A stretch of DNA of 64,000 nucleotides from Taxillus chinensis (Eukaryota; Streptophyta; Magnoliopsida; Santalales; Loranthaceae). The notes under the pieces were generated by a model. The model was not told the origin of the DNA. It was given only the letters and a program-made list of their open reading frames with translations, and did no database searches. Positions 33,967-44,317 of the stretch are shown here, one piece after another. How positions within the stretch are numbered: the first letter of the stretch is position 1; every line of letters begins with the position of its first letter. The position numbers and the translations under genes were made by a program. Location of the stretch: assembly GCA_023512835.1 (NCBI GenBank), contig CM042089.1:54121427-54185426 (forward strand), given 5' to 3'.

Positions 33967-34778
33967 TGATGTTTGGCTCCTGTCCTTGGGAAGAGTCCCA
34001 CTCCCAGGCTCAATCCTCTACCTCTTGGTTTCCCCTTGGTTGTCGCGCATACTCTGTCCCAGCCGCTCCTGGTGAGCCTGTCTTCCTTCTTCTAATCCTC
34101 ACAATCTTTGCTGTGTCCACGACTTCAGCATAAGTCTTCAATCGCAGCATCTCTACTCTTTGCTTCAGGGCAGGTTTCAGTCCCCATGGTAAACTTATGG
34201 GCCTTCAAGTCCTCCCTTGAGATTACTTCTGGGGCAAACCGACTCAGCCCTCGAAAATCTCGCTCATACTCTGCCACCGTACGGGATCCCTGCTTAAGAC
34301 TACTAAACTCTTCCCGTTTCTGCCACCGCAACGACTCTGGGAAGAACTCCTCATGAAACAACTGGAGCAACTCATTCCAGGACATGGTCTCCATGTCTCG
34401 GCTTCCTGAAATGCTAAGCCACCACTCCAATGCCTCCTCCTCCAACCGTCGACCGCCAGCCTCACCTTGTCTTCCTCCCTGGGCTCGGAGGAAGGAGAAT
34501 ACATGTTCGATCCGCCGCAGCCAATGCTCTGCTCCTAGAGGTTCAGCTCCTCCCTTGAACCTTGGTGGGTGTTCCTTTTGGAACCGCATCACCACATCGT
34601 CCTCATCTCGCCTCACCGGCACTTCCTGCCTACGCGACGGTCCCGTCTCACGAGGTGGAGAGGGTGGCACCGGCCGTCATGCCATCATCTCCCGACGTAC
34701 CTCGTTTAGGATCTCCCCCCTGAGATCCTCACGCATTCCCTGAACATTCTCACTTAAGGCCCTGACTTGGCCCCGCAA
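33967..34778 (-). pseudogene. Gag capsid region of chromovirus 1
   Basis: The main frame is 34670-34125, with RFKGGAEPLGAEHWLRRIEH, ALEWWLSISG, SWNELLQLFHEEFFPES and TVAEYERDFRGLSRFAPEV, a Retrotrans_gag capsid. A frame change near 34185 separates it from the knuckle frame, with the missing helix (KQRVEMLRLKTYAEVV) readable one frame over. Upstream, 34778-34677 encodes a charged coil (VRALSENVQGMREDLRGE) that runs without a stop into duplicated flanking sequence. The true gag start, leader and primer site are absent. Confidence 0.8.
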
Positions 34779-35286
34779 CCTCAGATGGGTCGGCGCGAAC
34801 ACTGTGCTAGGAGCCTTGGGAGATGGAAAGAGGAGCGACGAACCGAATCCGCGAGGACTGGTGGGCGGAGCCGTCACCTGGGGTCAACAACCGAACTACT
34901 CTGTTGTTCCAAGAGCAGGAGGAGGCGGATAGTAGCAGAGGGATGGAGGGCTGTCAGATTCCCATTAGGCGTAAGATGGTGAAGGTAGAAGGCCTGGGGA
35001 AAGGGGATGACGCCATGTCCGTTGAAGTGAGATGGACGCAGGTGTCGGAAAACGATGCTGAGTATCCGCATAAAGAATTGATTCTTGTTCCCTACAGACG
35101 GAACAAGAAAGTCCACCAATCCATCGGGAGACCCTCAAAGACTCCGTACATGGCTAGAAGCAGGTCATACGGGACGGAGTCTAGGGCTATTATGCGAGCC
35201 AGAAGACACTGGCTCAGGATGGTCGCCATACAATGGTAGCAACCCTAGAAGGACTTCACCTTGTATTCCTTCCCTTTGTAGGTGCA
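34779..35286 (-). repeat. Duplicated 0.5-kb segment of the interrupted accessory gene
   Basis: 34779-35286 repeats 3927-4443 with only scattered differences, including the gtgca before the LTR. It stands between chromovirus gag and 5' LTR, where leader and primer site should be. The left junction lies in a stretch common to both partners (TGGCCCCGCAACCTCA; 3923-3938 and 34769-34785). Confidence 0.85.
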
Positions 35287-37228
35287 TGTAACACCCCAAT
35301 TTCCTTTCACTTGGAAACGGGCAGTGACTGCCCATGCCCGCACCCGAAGGGTCAAGGGGTTGGTGCAAGCACCTCAAAGGACTTATGACACGGGTGCTGT
35401 CCCAAACCTGTACAACCAGGCTAACATGCCACGGACCATGCTCCTGCTCCCAAACCATGCACACAAACAATAATTAAATAACAACCACAACCCAGTTCAT
35501 TTCATTCAAAAGGGCTCAAAGTTGAATACAACTCAATGGGGAAAAGTTCCCATTTAAACCAGAATATGTTGTTTACAAATAATCCCAAACATAAAATAAA
35601 AATCCATAACAAAACAAAGAAAACCAACATAGTCTTCAGCCTCAGTGGCCTGTCACCCTAGCCCTTTCACCTACCGCCTGCTAAACCCTGCAAAAGAACA
35701 GTTTATGGGAGGGGTGAACAAACCATAGCTCAGTAGGGAACCAATCTCCCCAGACCCGTCGCACTCTACAGTATGCAAGACAAGTGTATGCTTGTGCTCG
35801 TGTCGTGCCCTAAGCTAAAGCAGTAAACATCACCCAGTAACACACCTTTTACCTGAGCCCACACTGGAGGGCAGAGGACACCCCGCCACCACGGCGACAT
35901 GACATACCACATCCAGGCGAATGTTGCATGAACACCAATGCAACATTTTCCACCCGAGTCGGGTATGGTCAACCACCTCCTCGGGCGCCATACCCACCCT
36001 CAAGAATGGGTGTAGACTTAGCCCACCATCGTGAGTGCTACACTGAGACTCAGGACTGTAGTCCTAGCCAAATCTCAAGGGGTCCAGTTATCATGCCTGG
36101 CCCATAACTCAGCTCAATCCCACCACATTTGGGTGATCAATCTCAAACAACAATATAATCAGTTACAAAAGTACGACTTAGTACACATCTCAATTTAATA
36201 CAAAATAGCAGTGCTGCTCAACAGAGTATATCACAAACAAGGTTCACACGGCCGACATAGTCGATTACGAACAACAATTACCAGCCTCACGGGCTTAAAA
36301 CCAAACACGCAACACACAACAGCCACACAGAAATATTATCAAACACGTAGTGAACATAGCCACACAAACATTTTATCAAACACCTAGTGGGCATGGACAA
36401 CCCAACAATTTCCAGCCCACTCCCAAACATCAAACCAACCAATATGCCATTGAAGGCCAACATCCATATAGGAGATCACACCTATATGGATTTACATATA
36501 TATATAAGCATGTATAGGACAAATACCCTAGGACAGAGAAAGACTAAGAAGAACGGAGTCCCTACCTTGCAAAAGTCCTCTGCTCTAGCCTCTACGATAC
36601 ACCGACCACCCACGCGAACCTCTACGGCCAAGATCCGAAGGTTCCCTCACTCTCTCTCTCTCTCTCTCTCTGCTGCGGCTGCAACAGCAAATAGAAAACC
36701 CTAAACCCTAAACCTAAGCCTCAACACCATTATATAGACACCACACACATCAAAATGACGTAGTTTTGATTTAGTGAAACCTAGGATCAAAACGACGTAG
36801 TTTTGATCACACAAACTACCACCTTCCCGCTTCCATACAGGGCAAAATACTCATAATTTCAACATGGTCCTTTAGGGAAAAATCATTAAAATGACAAAAC
36901 CAAGGTAACCATGCAAAAATATGTATGCACGCCAGTTTGCACGCCAATTCCGCAATTGGCGTGCAGCTCCAAATGCACTCAAACTTTACCCCAAACCTCC
37001 TTGTATCTTGTAGAGACCTGAGAAGCAAAAATATGCTTGCACATGAAATGGGTGAATTCACGTGCAGCTCCAAATGCTCTGAAATTTCTGTGGTAGGTAG
37101 AGGACCTCATTCTAAGCAACTTTTGTTCTTGCATGCCAATTGTTTGAGCCCATCTACTAGGTCCAAAATCTAGAAAGTTCTCATTCATAAGGCAAGACTG
37201 CGACTAACTCAAAACACGAGTCCTTACA
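35287..37228 (-). repeat. 5' LTR of chromovirus 1
   Basis: This LTR is 1942 bp, TGTAACACC...TCCTTACA on the plus strand. It carries the same U3 modules as 4444-6392, with a CT tract at about 36651-36671. It differs from the 3' LTR by several percent in places, so this insertion is older than A and B1. It is followed by gtgca (37229-37233). Confidence 0.9.
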
Positions 37229-37233
37229 GTGCA

Positions 37234-37560
37234 GCCCATGGAAGCTGCCATTTGCTTTGGGTCCGGGCAATGATGAGGACCGGTAGGGAGATTGAGAGTG
37301 GTACGAAGAATGTTTGGGGTGATGACTATGGATTCACCCTGCACGGTGGAACGGATGGAGTCGATAGTGCAGTGAATGTTCCAGTAGAACTCAGCTATAT
37401 CGTCGATAAGGAGATTGACGGGGATAGAGACCAGGTTTAAGATATGGCTAGCTTATAGGAGAGCGCAAAGTTCTAGAAACCACGGCGGAGGATTGGTCAC
37501 AGAGGGTCAATCAACCAGATGGCCAGGATTAAAGCCGGAAAGAGCGGTCTTGGGTGCCAT
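37234..37560 (-). pseudogene. N-terminal part of accessory gene (copia-flanked copy)
   Basis: From ATG 37560 the minus strand reads MAPKTALSGFNPGHLVD, then a stop. Further in-frame stops follow, with the recognisable block EFYWNIHCTIDSI and VITPNILRTTLNLPTGP. The last block parallels VLISISPALLRDCFDLPNP of element A and VYIHITPETIRKTFNLPVP of B2, placing it at the start of the plant transposon-type domain. The gene continues at 4438 beyond the chromovirus. The start was chosen because a TATA box lies about 105 bp upstream and the leader has CT-rich sequence. Confidence 0.6.
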
Positions 37561-37664
37561 TGGAGATGAATGCAGAGAAGGGAGAGGGACTTTAGGGTTT
37601 GAGAAGATGGAAGAGCGACTGTGAAATTTGAGAGTGATAAGGCACTCTTGTGTGAAGGCTTGGG

Positions 37665-37671
37665 ATTTATA
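37665..37671 (-). promoter_or_regulatory. TATA box of copia-flanked accessory gene
   Basis: TATAAAT on the minus strand, in the context GGCCATATAAATCCC, lies about 105 bp before ATG 37560. The sequence 37672-37888 upstream has no gene and ends where the truncated copia LTR begins. Confidence 0.5.
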
Positions 37672-37888
37672 TGGCCGGTCAGTGGATGACGGCGGGTCTA
37701 GGGTTTAAGCGAAATGAACAGTGAATCGCCTGACAATCTAATGTCATTAGCCTTGATAGGTGCGCGCCTCCAAATAAAGAGATGACGTGAAGGCAGCATA
37801 ACCAAGCATTTATGACAATTGTTTGCCTTCTTCTGGAAATTGCCTGACTCGAGACATGCATTTAATGGACCATCATTATCCCTCCTTA

Positions 37889-38820
37889 AAAACACTCTCT
37901 GCCTTGATTGTTGCGGATGTGGAGCTCAAGATCTTGGGTTTGTAAAGCATAAGTGTCTTCGCGAGCTCCCAAGTGCAGTTAAAGTTATGTCCACATATTA
38001 GTGTGATCCACATGTAAGATGCTTTAGGTTTTCAACGAGTTTGTCTTACATCGGGACACAGCGAACTGACTACTTTGAATTTGAAGATGATAAGTTGAAG
38101 TAGCGTCTTTTTAATCCGTCGCAAAGTTCCTTACTCCATGTTAATGAAGCTTGGATCCTTACTCCTTGTTAGTGGTTGCTTACTCCGTGTTAATTTGATA
38201 CTAGAATCCTTATTCCGTGTTAGCGGTTCCTTACTCTGTATGAATGAGAAGTCCGGAGAGCTTACTCTGTATGAGCGCTTTCTTACTCCGCATGAGTTAC
38301 TTACTTCGCATCTATTTTCCTTACTCCGTGCGAATAAAGGACTTGGGTCCTTATTCTGCACAAGTCGTTCCTTACTCCGCATGTATAAAAAACTCGAATT
38401 CCTTACTCTGTGTCTTCTTGTCCTTAGTCTACTTGAGTGGAAGACTTAGCTTTTTATTCTACGATAACTGTCTCTTACTCTGTGCTAGATGTTGACTAGG
38501 ATTCTTATTTTGCATCTATTTGACTTAGTTCATTAAGGTGTTAGAGTCAGATTCCTTAGTCCATTGCTTTAAGTGTTTACCCCGCACGAATGATCCTTAT
38601 TCCGTATAAGATGTAGACTTGGTTATTTACCAAGTGTTTGATGATACTCACGATGATCCGAATTAGGATTATATATCCTGTCCTTATCTTTTCTCTCATG
38701 GGTGAACTTCTGGATTAGGATCATATCTTCTTCAACAACTTAAGAATAAACATGCAATGCCTCAAGTCAAATTAGATAGGGTTTTATCCGCATTATCCAA
38801 ATTTTGGGCTTGACCCAACA
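37889..38820 (-). repeat. Truncated copia 5' LTR of gene-carrying element
   Basis: It aligns with 905-1920 of the left LTR and includes the same CTTACTCCG-type dispersed motif. The part equivalent to 465-904 (the LTR 3' end) and any primer site are missing. The break at about 37888 joins directly to the promoter side of the accessory gene. Confidence 0.7.
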
Positions 38821-39640
38821 GTAACTTTAAAAGCTACTCCATTTTCTTTCTAAGCTATTTTCTCATCTCGATCAGAGTATTTGAACATGATCTCGTGAGT
38901 TCGTAGCTCTCCAAAGACTTCTTCTAGGGGTACATGCTGCTAGTTCTCTATAGCTTGCATCTAGAGCTACTTGGAGTAGAAACAATCCAGCAAGGAACGA
39001 AAGAACTTGTCATTTATTTGAAAGTCCAAGTAATGCTCATTGATAGTTTTTAAGTCAAGTATGAGCTTGCCGAATCTCCGATAGATGCTTTCAAGTGACT
39101 TTCCAGATCTATGTGTAAAGCTCTCAAATTCTTGCCTAAGAGCACATATAATGTTTTGCATTTGGGACTAACTTCCCTCATAGAGGATTGTCAGTTTATC
39201 CCAGATAGCTTTCACTATCGTGCAACCCTAGACATCGGTGAAAGCTTCGGAATCCAAAGACGACGTAACATAGGCTAGAGCCTTTTGTTTGCATACCAGG
39301 CGCTTTCCTCATTTGTGAGTTCAGTATCTGTCTTTGGCCTTCTGACTCCATTGTTTCTGATCGTCATCGGAATGGGGTTCTCCTGATGAAGACAGGGCCA
39401 CATCAGATGGTCATGACACATCATGAACATGCGCATGCGAGCCTTCCATTGGGAGAAGAGCTCTGGTGTGAACTTTGGTAATTTTGTCATAGTGAATCTA
39501 GAACTTCATTATTGAGGAGCAGTGGTTTGAGCACTTGAGCTCGGATTGACGTTTTCACTGCTGCTACGATTGGTGATGGGTTCTTGCACACCTTCAAAGT
39601 TGTTACGAGTGTTGAACAACATGCGGCTTTCTTTAGCCAT
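38821..39640 (-). pseudogene. Outer copia gag, N-terminal half
   Basis: From ATG 39640 (MAKESRMLFNTRNNFEG) the frame runs to a stop near 39512, then MTKLPKFTPELFSQWKARMR. It continues with the UBN2-type gag block RQEFESFTHRSGKSLESIYR and RFGKLILDL. Five or more in-frame stops are present. It breaks at 38821 and continues at 464, so this is the gag interrupted by the 465-38820 element. Confidence 0.75.
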
Positions 39641-39702
39641 TTGAGATTTGAGAGAGAGAGAGAGAGAGAGAGAGGGATCTCTACTTTGAGCACGCAGAAC
39701 TT

Positions 39703-39714
39703 GCTTTGATACCA
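39703..39714 (-). promoter_or_regulatory. Primer-binding site of outer copia
   Basis: The minus strand reads TGGTATCAAAGC two bases after the LTR end, complementary to initiator tRNA-Met as usual for copia. A GA tract at about 39652-39675 lies between it and gag. Confidence 0.75.
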
Positions 39715-39716
39715 CT

Positions 39717-40152
39717 TGTTGGTCCCGAGGAGCCAAGCGGGGGGTGAATAGGCTCTTTTAAAACTCTTTCTAACTCTTTTGGCACAGCACTAATTCAAAC
39801 TAAAAGATTAAAACAATGCGGAAGACAGTCTGATAGTGGAAGTAATTTGTATTATTATCAAAAGATAATTATAATAAAATGTATAGCAGATAAAGCTATT
39901 TGCACTAGCTTGAATCTACTGGAAGAATATCTCTCTTCTACAGTTGCACTATTTTAAAATTACGCACACACTGGCCAATGTATATTTCATGCACACACGT
40001 ACAAGTAAATATTACAAGTATATTTATAGACATCCTAAGACGACATTCTTGGAATAGAACATCTTGGCTGCTGAGCTTCATCAGTGATCTTCTCAGAAAG
40101 ATCATCAGTATTAATGCCACAGATGTTGAGTTCAAGATATTGGAAGTATAAA
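39717..40152 (-). repeat. Outer copia 5' LTR, left fragment
   Basis: It begins TGTTGGTCCCGAGGAGCC and is related to but diverged from the LTR at 465. It is cut at 40153 by the next element, and the remainder is presumably right of the window. Confidence 0.7.
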
Positions 40153-40208
40153 TGTAATGACCTGTGTTTTGGGAAGAATAAGCTGGAACAAAGATGAACA
40201 GTACCCTA

Positions 40209-40320
40209 GGTGAACGCTTGGGTCGAAAGGTGGAAGACCCGAAGATTTGTGTCGTAGACCGAGGGCCGAAGGTCTGAGGGTCGAAGTTCGAAGGTTTGAG
40301 GGTTGAAGGTTTGATCTTTG
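40209..40320 (+). repeat. Short GGTCGAAG-type repeats
   Basis: Irregular repetitions of an 8-10 bp unit, GGGTCGAAGG and variants, are followed by a GATCTTCGAGG repeat to about 40415. The same block recurs at 63700-63850 in the 3' LTR. Confidence 0.7.
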
Positions 40321-40423
40321 AGACAGATCTTCGAGGCCGCATTTCCAGTGATCTTCGAGGCTGCGACTATGAGGCTCTGAGGATGTGATTTTTGAGGCAG
40401 TGTTCTACGAGTCTTCAAGGGAG

Positions 40424-40680
40424 TGTTTCATTTATCAAAGCTACGTCCTTTTGATGGTGTGTTTCATTTATCAAAGCTATGTTATTTTGATGGTGTGTTT
40501 CATTTATCAAAACTACGCCATTTTGATGGTGTGTTTCATTTATCAAAACTACGTCATTTTGATGGTGTGTTTCATTTATCGAAACTATGTCGTTTTGATG
40601 GTGGGATTTCATTTATGAAAACTACGTCATTTTGATAGTGGGATTTCATTTATCAAAACTACGTCGTTTTGATAAGTGAG
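40424..40680 (+). repeat. Seven-unit tandem array of the LTR palindrome
   Basis: Seven units of about 36 bp each contain ATCAAAACTACGTC-ATTTTGAT or a variant, separated by GGTGTGTTTCATTT. A single or double copy of the palindrome is present in the other LTR families here. Open frames through it on either strand are repeat translations. Confidence 0.85.
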
Positions 40681-40776
40681 GTCTATATAAGGAGGAGCTC
40701 TCTTTGTTTTAGGTTTAGGGATTTTGTTGTCGCCGCTGTAGCCGTCGCAGAGAGAGAGAGAGGGAAAGAGAGAGAG

Positions 40777-41523
40777 TGTAATGACCTGTGTTTTGCGGCA
40801 TGTAAGAAGTTAACCGCAGATGCCTTGTAAGTGGAAATTGTTGGGTTTTAGGGAGTTTCCTTCCCACACACTTTAGCTACACCTTGAATGTTGATGCACA
40901 AGTTGAGGTAAGAGATGAGCTCAAGTGGGGACTTTTGGAAGGTGCACGTGACAATTCATAACGTGCTTTTATGCCCTAGGAAGATGCTTTTTGCATATAC
41001 AGGCGTTTTTAGGCTGTTTTGTCCAGTTTTGGAGATTGATTTTGACCAAGTAGATGGCCTCAAATCAATTGGCGTGCAGAACAAAAGTTTCTCAGAATGA
41101 TGTCCTCTACCTTCCACAGAAGTTTCAGAGCTAAAGGCCTTGAATGCCAATTGGACCAATTGGCGTGCAAGCATTTTACTTCATACCAGCCATCTACATG
41201 ATGCAAGGAAGCTTGGGGTAGAATTTCAGGGTATTTGGACCTGCACGCCAATTGGGGATATGGCGTGCAGCCATATTTTTGTACCGTCACCTTGGTTTTG
41301 TTATTCTAATCATCTTTCCCCAAAGGACTATGTTGGAATTGTGGATATTTTGGCGTGTATGGATGTGGGAAGGTTGGAGCTTGTTCCATCAAAACTACGT
41401 CGTTTTGATGTTGGGTTTCACTTATTCAAAACTACGTCGTTTTGATAGTGGGAGGTCTATATAAGGATGAGGAGCCCCCTTGTTTTAGCTTTAAGGTTCT
41501 CTTCTTCAGCCACCGCAATCGTC

Positions 41524-41560
<37 letters not shown>

Positions 41561-42608
41561 TTCTTGCCATTTCTGCTGTGGTCTTCCTCAAGGGCGAATG
41601 ACGTTCGGCGTGGGAGCAGGATCGTTGTTGTGGTGATACATTTTCTTACAGGTAGGGGTTCTCTCTTTCCTGGTCTGTTCTAGGGTTAGGCCCTGTGAGG
41701 ATGCTTTGTAAAGTTTCTATTGTTAATGCTATAATATTTATATGTAAATTCATACAGGTGTGATCTCCTATATGAATGTTGGCTTTCAATGTCATTTTTC
41801 GTGTGTCATGATGTTGGGTGGGTAGTGCATGTCAAGTGTTCGATAAAATGCCTGTGTGAATATGTTTGTGAGAATATGCCAGTACGTGTTTAATAATATG
41901 CCAGTAAGGCTAGAATTGTGAGTTGGTAAAGGTGTGAATGCCAAGTGTTTGTTTTTATGCCTGAGTGGCTGGGTTTGTACATTTGTGAATGTGTACCTAC
42001 TAAGTGTTTGGTTCTATGCCTGAGTAGTTATGTGTACTGTTCTTGGAACCCGGTGGCTGTGGAAGCCCGGGACTGTTCTTGGAACTCGGTGGCTGTGGAA
42101 GCCCGGGACTGTTCTTGGAACCCGGTAGCTGTGGAGGCCCGGGTCTGTTCTTGGAACTCGGTGGCTATGGAAGCCCGAGAATGTTCAGGTACCAGCCTGT
42201 GTATGATTGTATTTGCTGCTATGGCCTGTTATTATATCTGGTGAAACAATTGTATCACGACACAGCACTTGTACACATGGCATGTAGATGTTAGGATCAT
42301 GGGATGGGTTGGGGAAACATGATCCCTACTGAGCTGTGATTGCTCACCCCTCCTACCATGTTGTTTTCTTTACAGGAACCTACAGGCGTTAGGTGGGAAC
42401 ACCAAGGTGGAAGTCCTGCTTGTGGCTTGCTTATTGTTATTTGAGTTATGCTGTTTTTGTGTAAGCTTTGTAAGCCCAGCGAGGAGATATTGTAATGTGG
42501 AGTTTAATGTAATAAAAGCATGTTTTGGGCACATTTGTTATGTTTGGATTCAATAAATATAAGATTGGTCTCTAAATATAAAATATGAAGTGTATGTTGT
42601 ATTCTAAC
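40777..42608 (+). repeat. Solo LTR inside element 2 LTR, left part
   Basis: This begins TGTAATGACCTGTG and continues at 57783-57853 to end GGGCGCGACA. The whole is flanked by gagag at 40772-40776 and 57854-57858. It belongs to the same LTR superfamily as its host. Its 40965-41320 part closely matches the B-type Athila LTR (42715-43040). Two palindromes lie near 41391 and 41418, TATATAA near 41458, a GA tract at 41524-41555, and 36-bp repeats at 42039-42182. Confidence 0.8.
42039..42182 (+). repeat. Four 36-bp tandem repeats
   Basis: Four near-identical units begin CTGTTCTTGGAAC and end GAAGCCCGGGA. The Gly/Ser-rich ORFs read through them are not genes. Confidence 0.85.
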
Positions 42609-44099
42609 TGATAACGTGCATTTTATGCCGTTATTCTAGTGTTTATGTAGAGTGTTTAAGAGCATGATTAAAGCCTTATTGTATTATATTTTACATATAT
42701 CTGCTCTAACCCCTAGGAAGATGCTATTTGCAAATACATGCGCTTTTAAGCTATTTTGGTAGGTTTTGGAGATCACTTTTGACCAAGTATATGGCCTCAA
42801 ACCAATTGGCGTGCAGAACAAACATTTCTCAGTATGATATCCGCTATCTCCCACAGAAGTTTCAGAGCAATCGAACGTGAACGCCAATTGGACTGAAATG
42901 GCGTGCAAGCATATGTTTGCTTATCTGCCTTCTACAAGATGCAAGGAAACTTGGGGAAGAATTTCAGCTAATTTGGAGGTGCACGCCAATTGGGCATATG
43001 ACGTTCAAATTGACGTGCAGCCATATTTTTGCACCGATCCAGTCGTTTTTCTATGCTGATCATTCTTTCCTAAAGGGCCTTGTCCATATTGTGCTTGGAT
43101 TGAGAGATTTTAAAGTTTTTAGTGTCATTTAAACCCAATGTCGTTTTGATAGATGGGCTAGGGTACACATTATAACACACATCAAGGCCCATCCATTCTC
43201 TATAAATAGAGGTTCTACACATCCAAGAAGGGGAGCAACACATTCTACACGTTTTTGAAGAGAGAGAGACGTTTTGGTGGCTGTTCCTGACCTAGGAGAG
43301 CAGCCGTCGCGGATTTTGGAAACTTGGGTTGAAGCTTTGCTGTGCGCGTGGATAAGAAGAAGATGTTGAGCTTTTCTACTTTGTGTTTGCTTGTAATCAT
43401 GTGTGAGTAGTTTCCTTTATCTAAGGGAGCAATGTAGCCCCCTATGTTGTCAAACTGATTGATTGAATTTTGAGTTTGTTTTATTGAGATTGCATGTTTT
43501 ATGGATCTGTTCTTATCTTTTAATATCTGGGTTGTACACCTGGGTTTTCTTAGCCTTAGTCTGAGGCTGATCTTTGATTCATAACTTATTTGTGATTGGT
43601 GTGACCATTATCCTGTCATGGGTATGATAATTAGGCTTTGCATGTTGATGTCATGATGACCATTCAGGCAGACAGCACTTAGAAGGGATGGTAATGACCA
43701 ATTGTAGTACCTTGGCTTAGTTATAGCATGTTATCAATTAAATAATCTCAAGAACCTTAAAATCAGTAGAAACAACATAGGGAGGTGAAGTTGTGACCCT
43801 AGATGCCTTTAATCCTTGAATCTTAATCCTAAAATCAATTCGCTTTCTTTGTTTGTTGGAAAACCAAATAAAAATTAGATCTTTAGTTATAAAAAAGAAA
43901 ACTTTTTGCCAAGACATTTTATAGGGCAAGAGTAATTGGGTGTTTTGATTTAAGAACTAGAAAACTAGGCTAATTCCTGTGGGTTCAACCCCTCGCTTGC
44001 TGCTATTCTTTTAGTGCAAACTTAGGGAATTTATTATCTTAAAGAGAGATTTAACGACATTAGCTAGCTCTTTTAGAGAGGCTAATAATCTGTCTGTCA
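42609..44099 (+). repeat. 5' LTR of element B2
   Basis: This LTR is 1491 bp, TGATAACG...CTGTCTGTCA, of the same family as 12289 and 21351. The U3 inverted-repeat block is at 42790-43025. A half palindrome TGTCGTTTTGAT is near 43139, and TATAAATA near 43201. Confidence 0.9.
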
Positions 44100-44102
44100 A
44101 AT

Positions 44103-44120
44103 TGGTGCCGTTGCCGGAGA
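44103..44120 (+). promoter_or_regulatory. Primer-binding site of element B2
   Basis: TGGTGCCGTTGCCGGAGA lies three bases after the LTR. It differs at two positions from the tRNA-Asp-type site of A and B1. A leader without a gene runs to 44317. Confidence 0.8.
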
Positions 44121-44317
44121 TTTAACGGTTAACTAGTTTTTAAAATCAACATTGAGTGAAATTGTTTGAATTCTGATCTTGGTGTTTTATTTTGTCTTTT
44201 ATTTTCTGTTATTTTGTGTTCTTTATTTGTTTATTTTGCATTGTTCGGAGCTGCTGGGTGTGTTCTTGTTCTTTTACAGGAACATACACCAAGTGTTTGA
44301 GGAATTCCTAGTTGTGC

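Larger units (their letters stand above)
4444..37228 (-). mobile_element. Tekay/Del-like chromovirus 1, minus strand, with nested insertion
   Basis: Reading right to left the order is 5' LTR (37228-35287), an aberrant junction with duplicated flank (35286-34779), gag, zinc knuckles and protease (34778-32793), reverse transcriptase, RNase H and integrase (9279-6581), polypurine tract, and 3' LTR (6392-4444). Athila element A is inserted between protease and reverse transcriptase. The gag-PR-RT-RH-IN order and an integrase tail ending in the EETWERE block point to a chromovirus of Tekay/Del type. The primer site is missing because the sequence next to the 5' LTR was replaced, so this copy cannot be autonomous. 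Confidence 0.85.
465..38820 (-). mobile_element. Copia-LTR element carrying a Ulp1-type gene, inserted in copia gag
   Basis: The outer limits are copia LTR ends of the TGTTGG...CCAACA type. The left LTR (465-1920) is the 3' LTR because a purine-rich tract on the minus strand abuts it at 1921. The right LTR (37889-38820) is a truncated 5' LTR. The flanks are gtagt (460-464) and gtaac (38821-38825), which I read as a decayed 5-bp target duplication because both sides are one interrupted gag. Without later insertions the element is about 5.6 kb. I see no copia gag or pol in it, only the transposon-domain/Ulp1 gene at 2071-4438 plus 37234-37560. Either it is a gene-carrying derivative, or a copia copy later replaced internally; the broken 5' LTR allows both. 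Confidence 0.6.
40153..40776 (+). repeat. 5' LTR of element 2, left part
   Basis: It starts TGTAATGACCTGTG and matches 63637-64000. It contains a GGTCGAAG-type short repeat region, a 36-bp palindrome array, TATATAA near 40684 and a GA tract at 40750-40776, where the next LTR inserted. Confidence 0.8.

Noticed and set aside
40385..40635. Open frames on both strands giving a repeated Tyr/Phe/Leu-rich protein that looks like membrane segments
   Set aside because: They are translations of the 36-bp palindrome array in an LTR, open on several frames at once, with no start context.
40424..40680. CRISPR-like array
   Set aside because: Seven direct repeats are present, but the spacers are also repeated, and the setting is a plant LTR.
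41945..42294. Gly/Ser/Cys-rich repeat proteins
   Set aside because: They are translations of four 36-bp tandem repeats inside a solo LTR.
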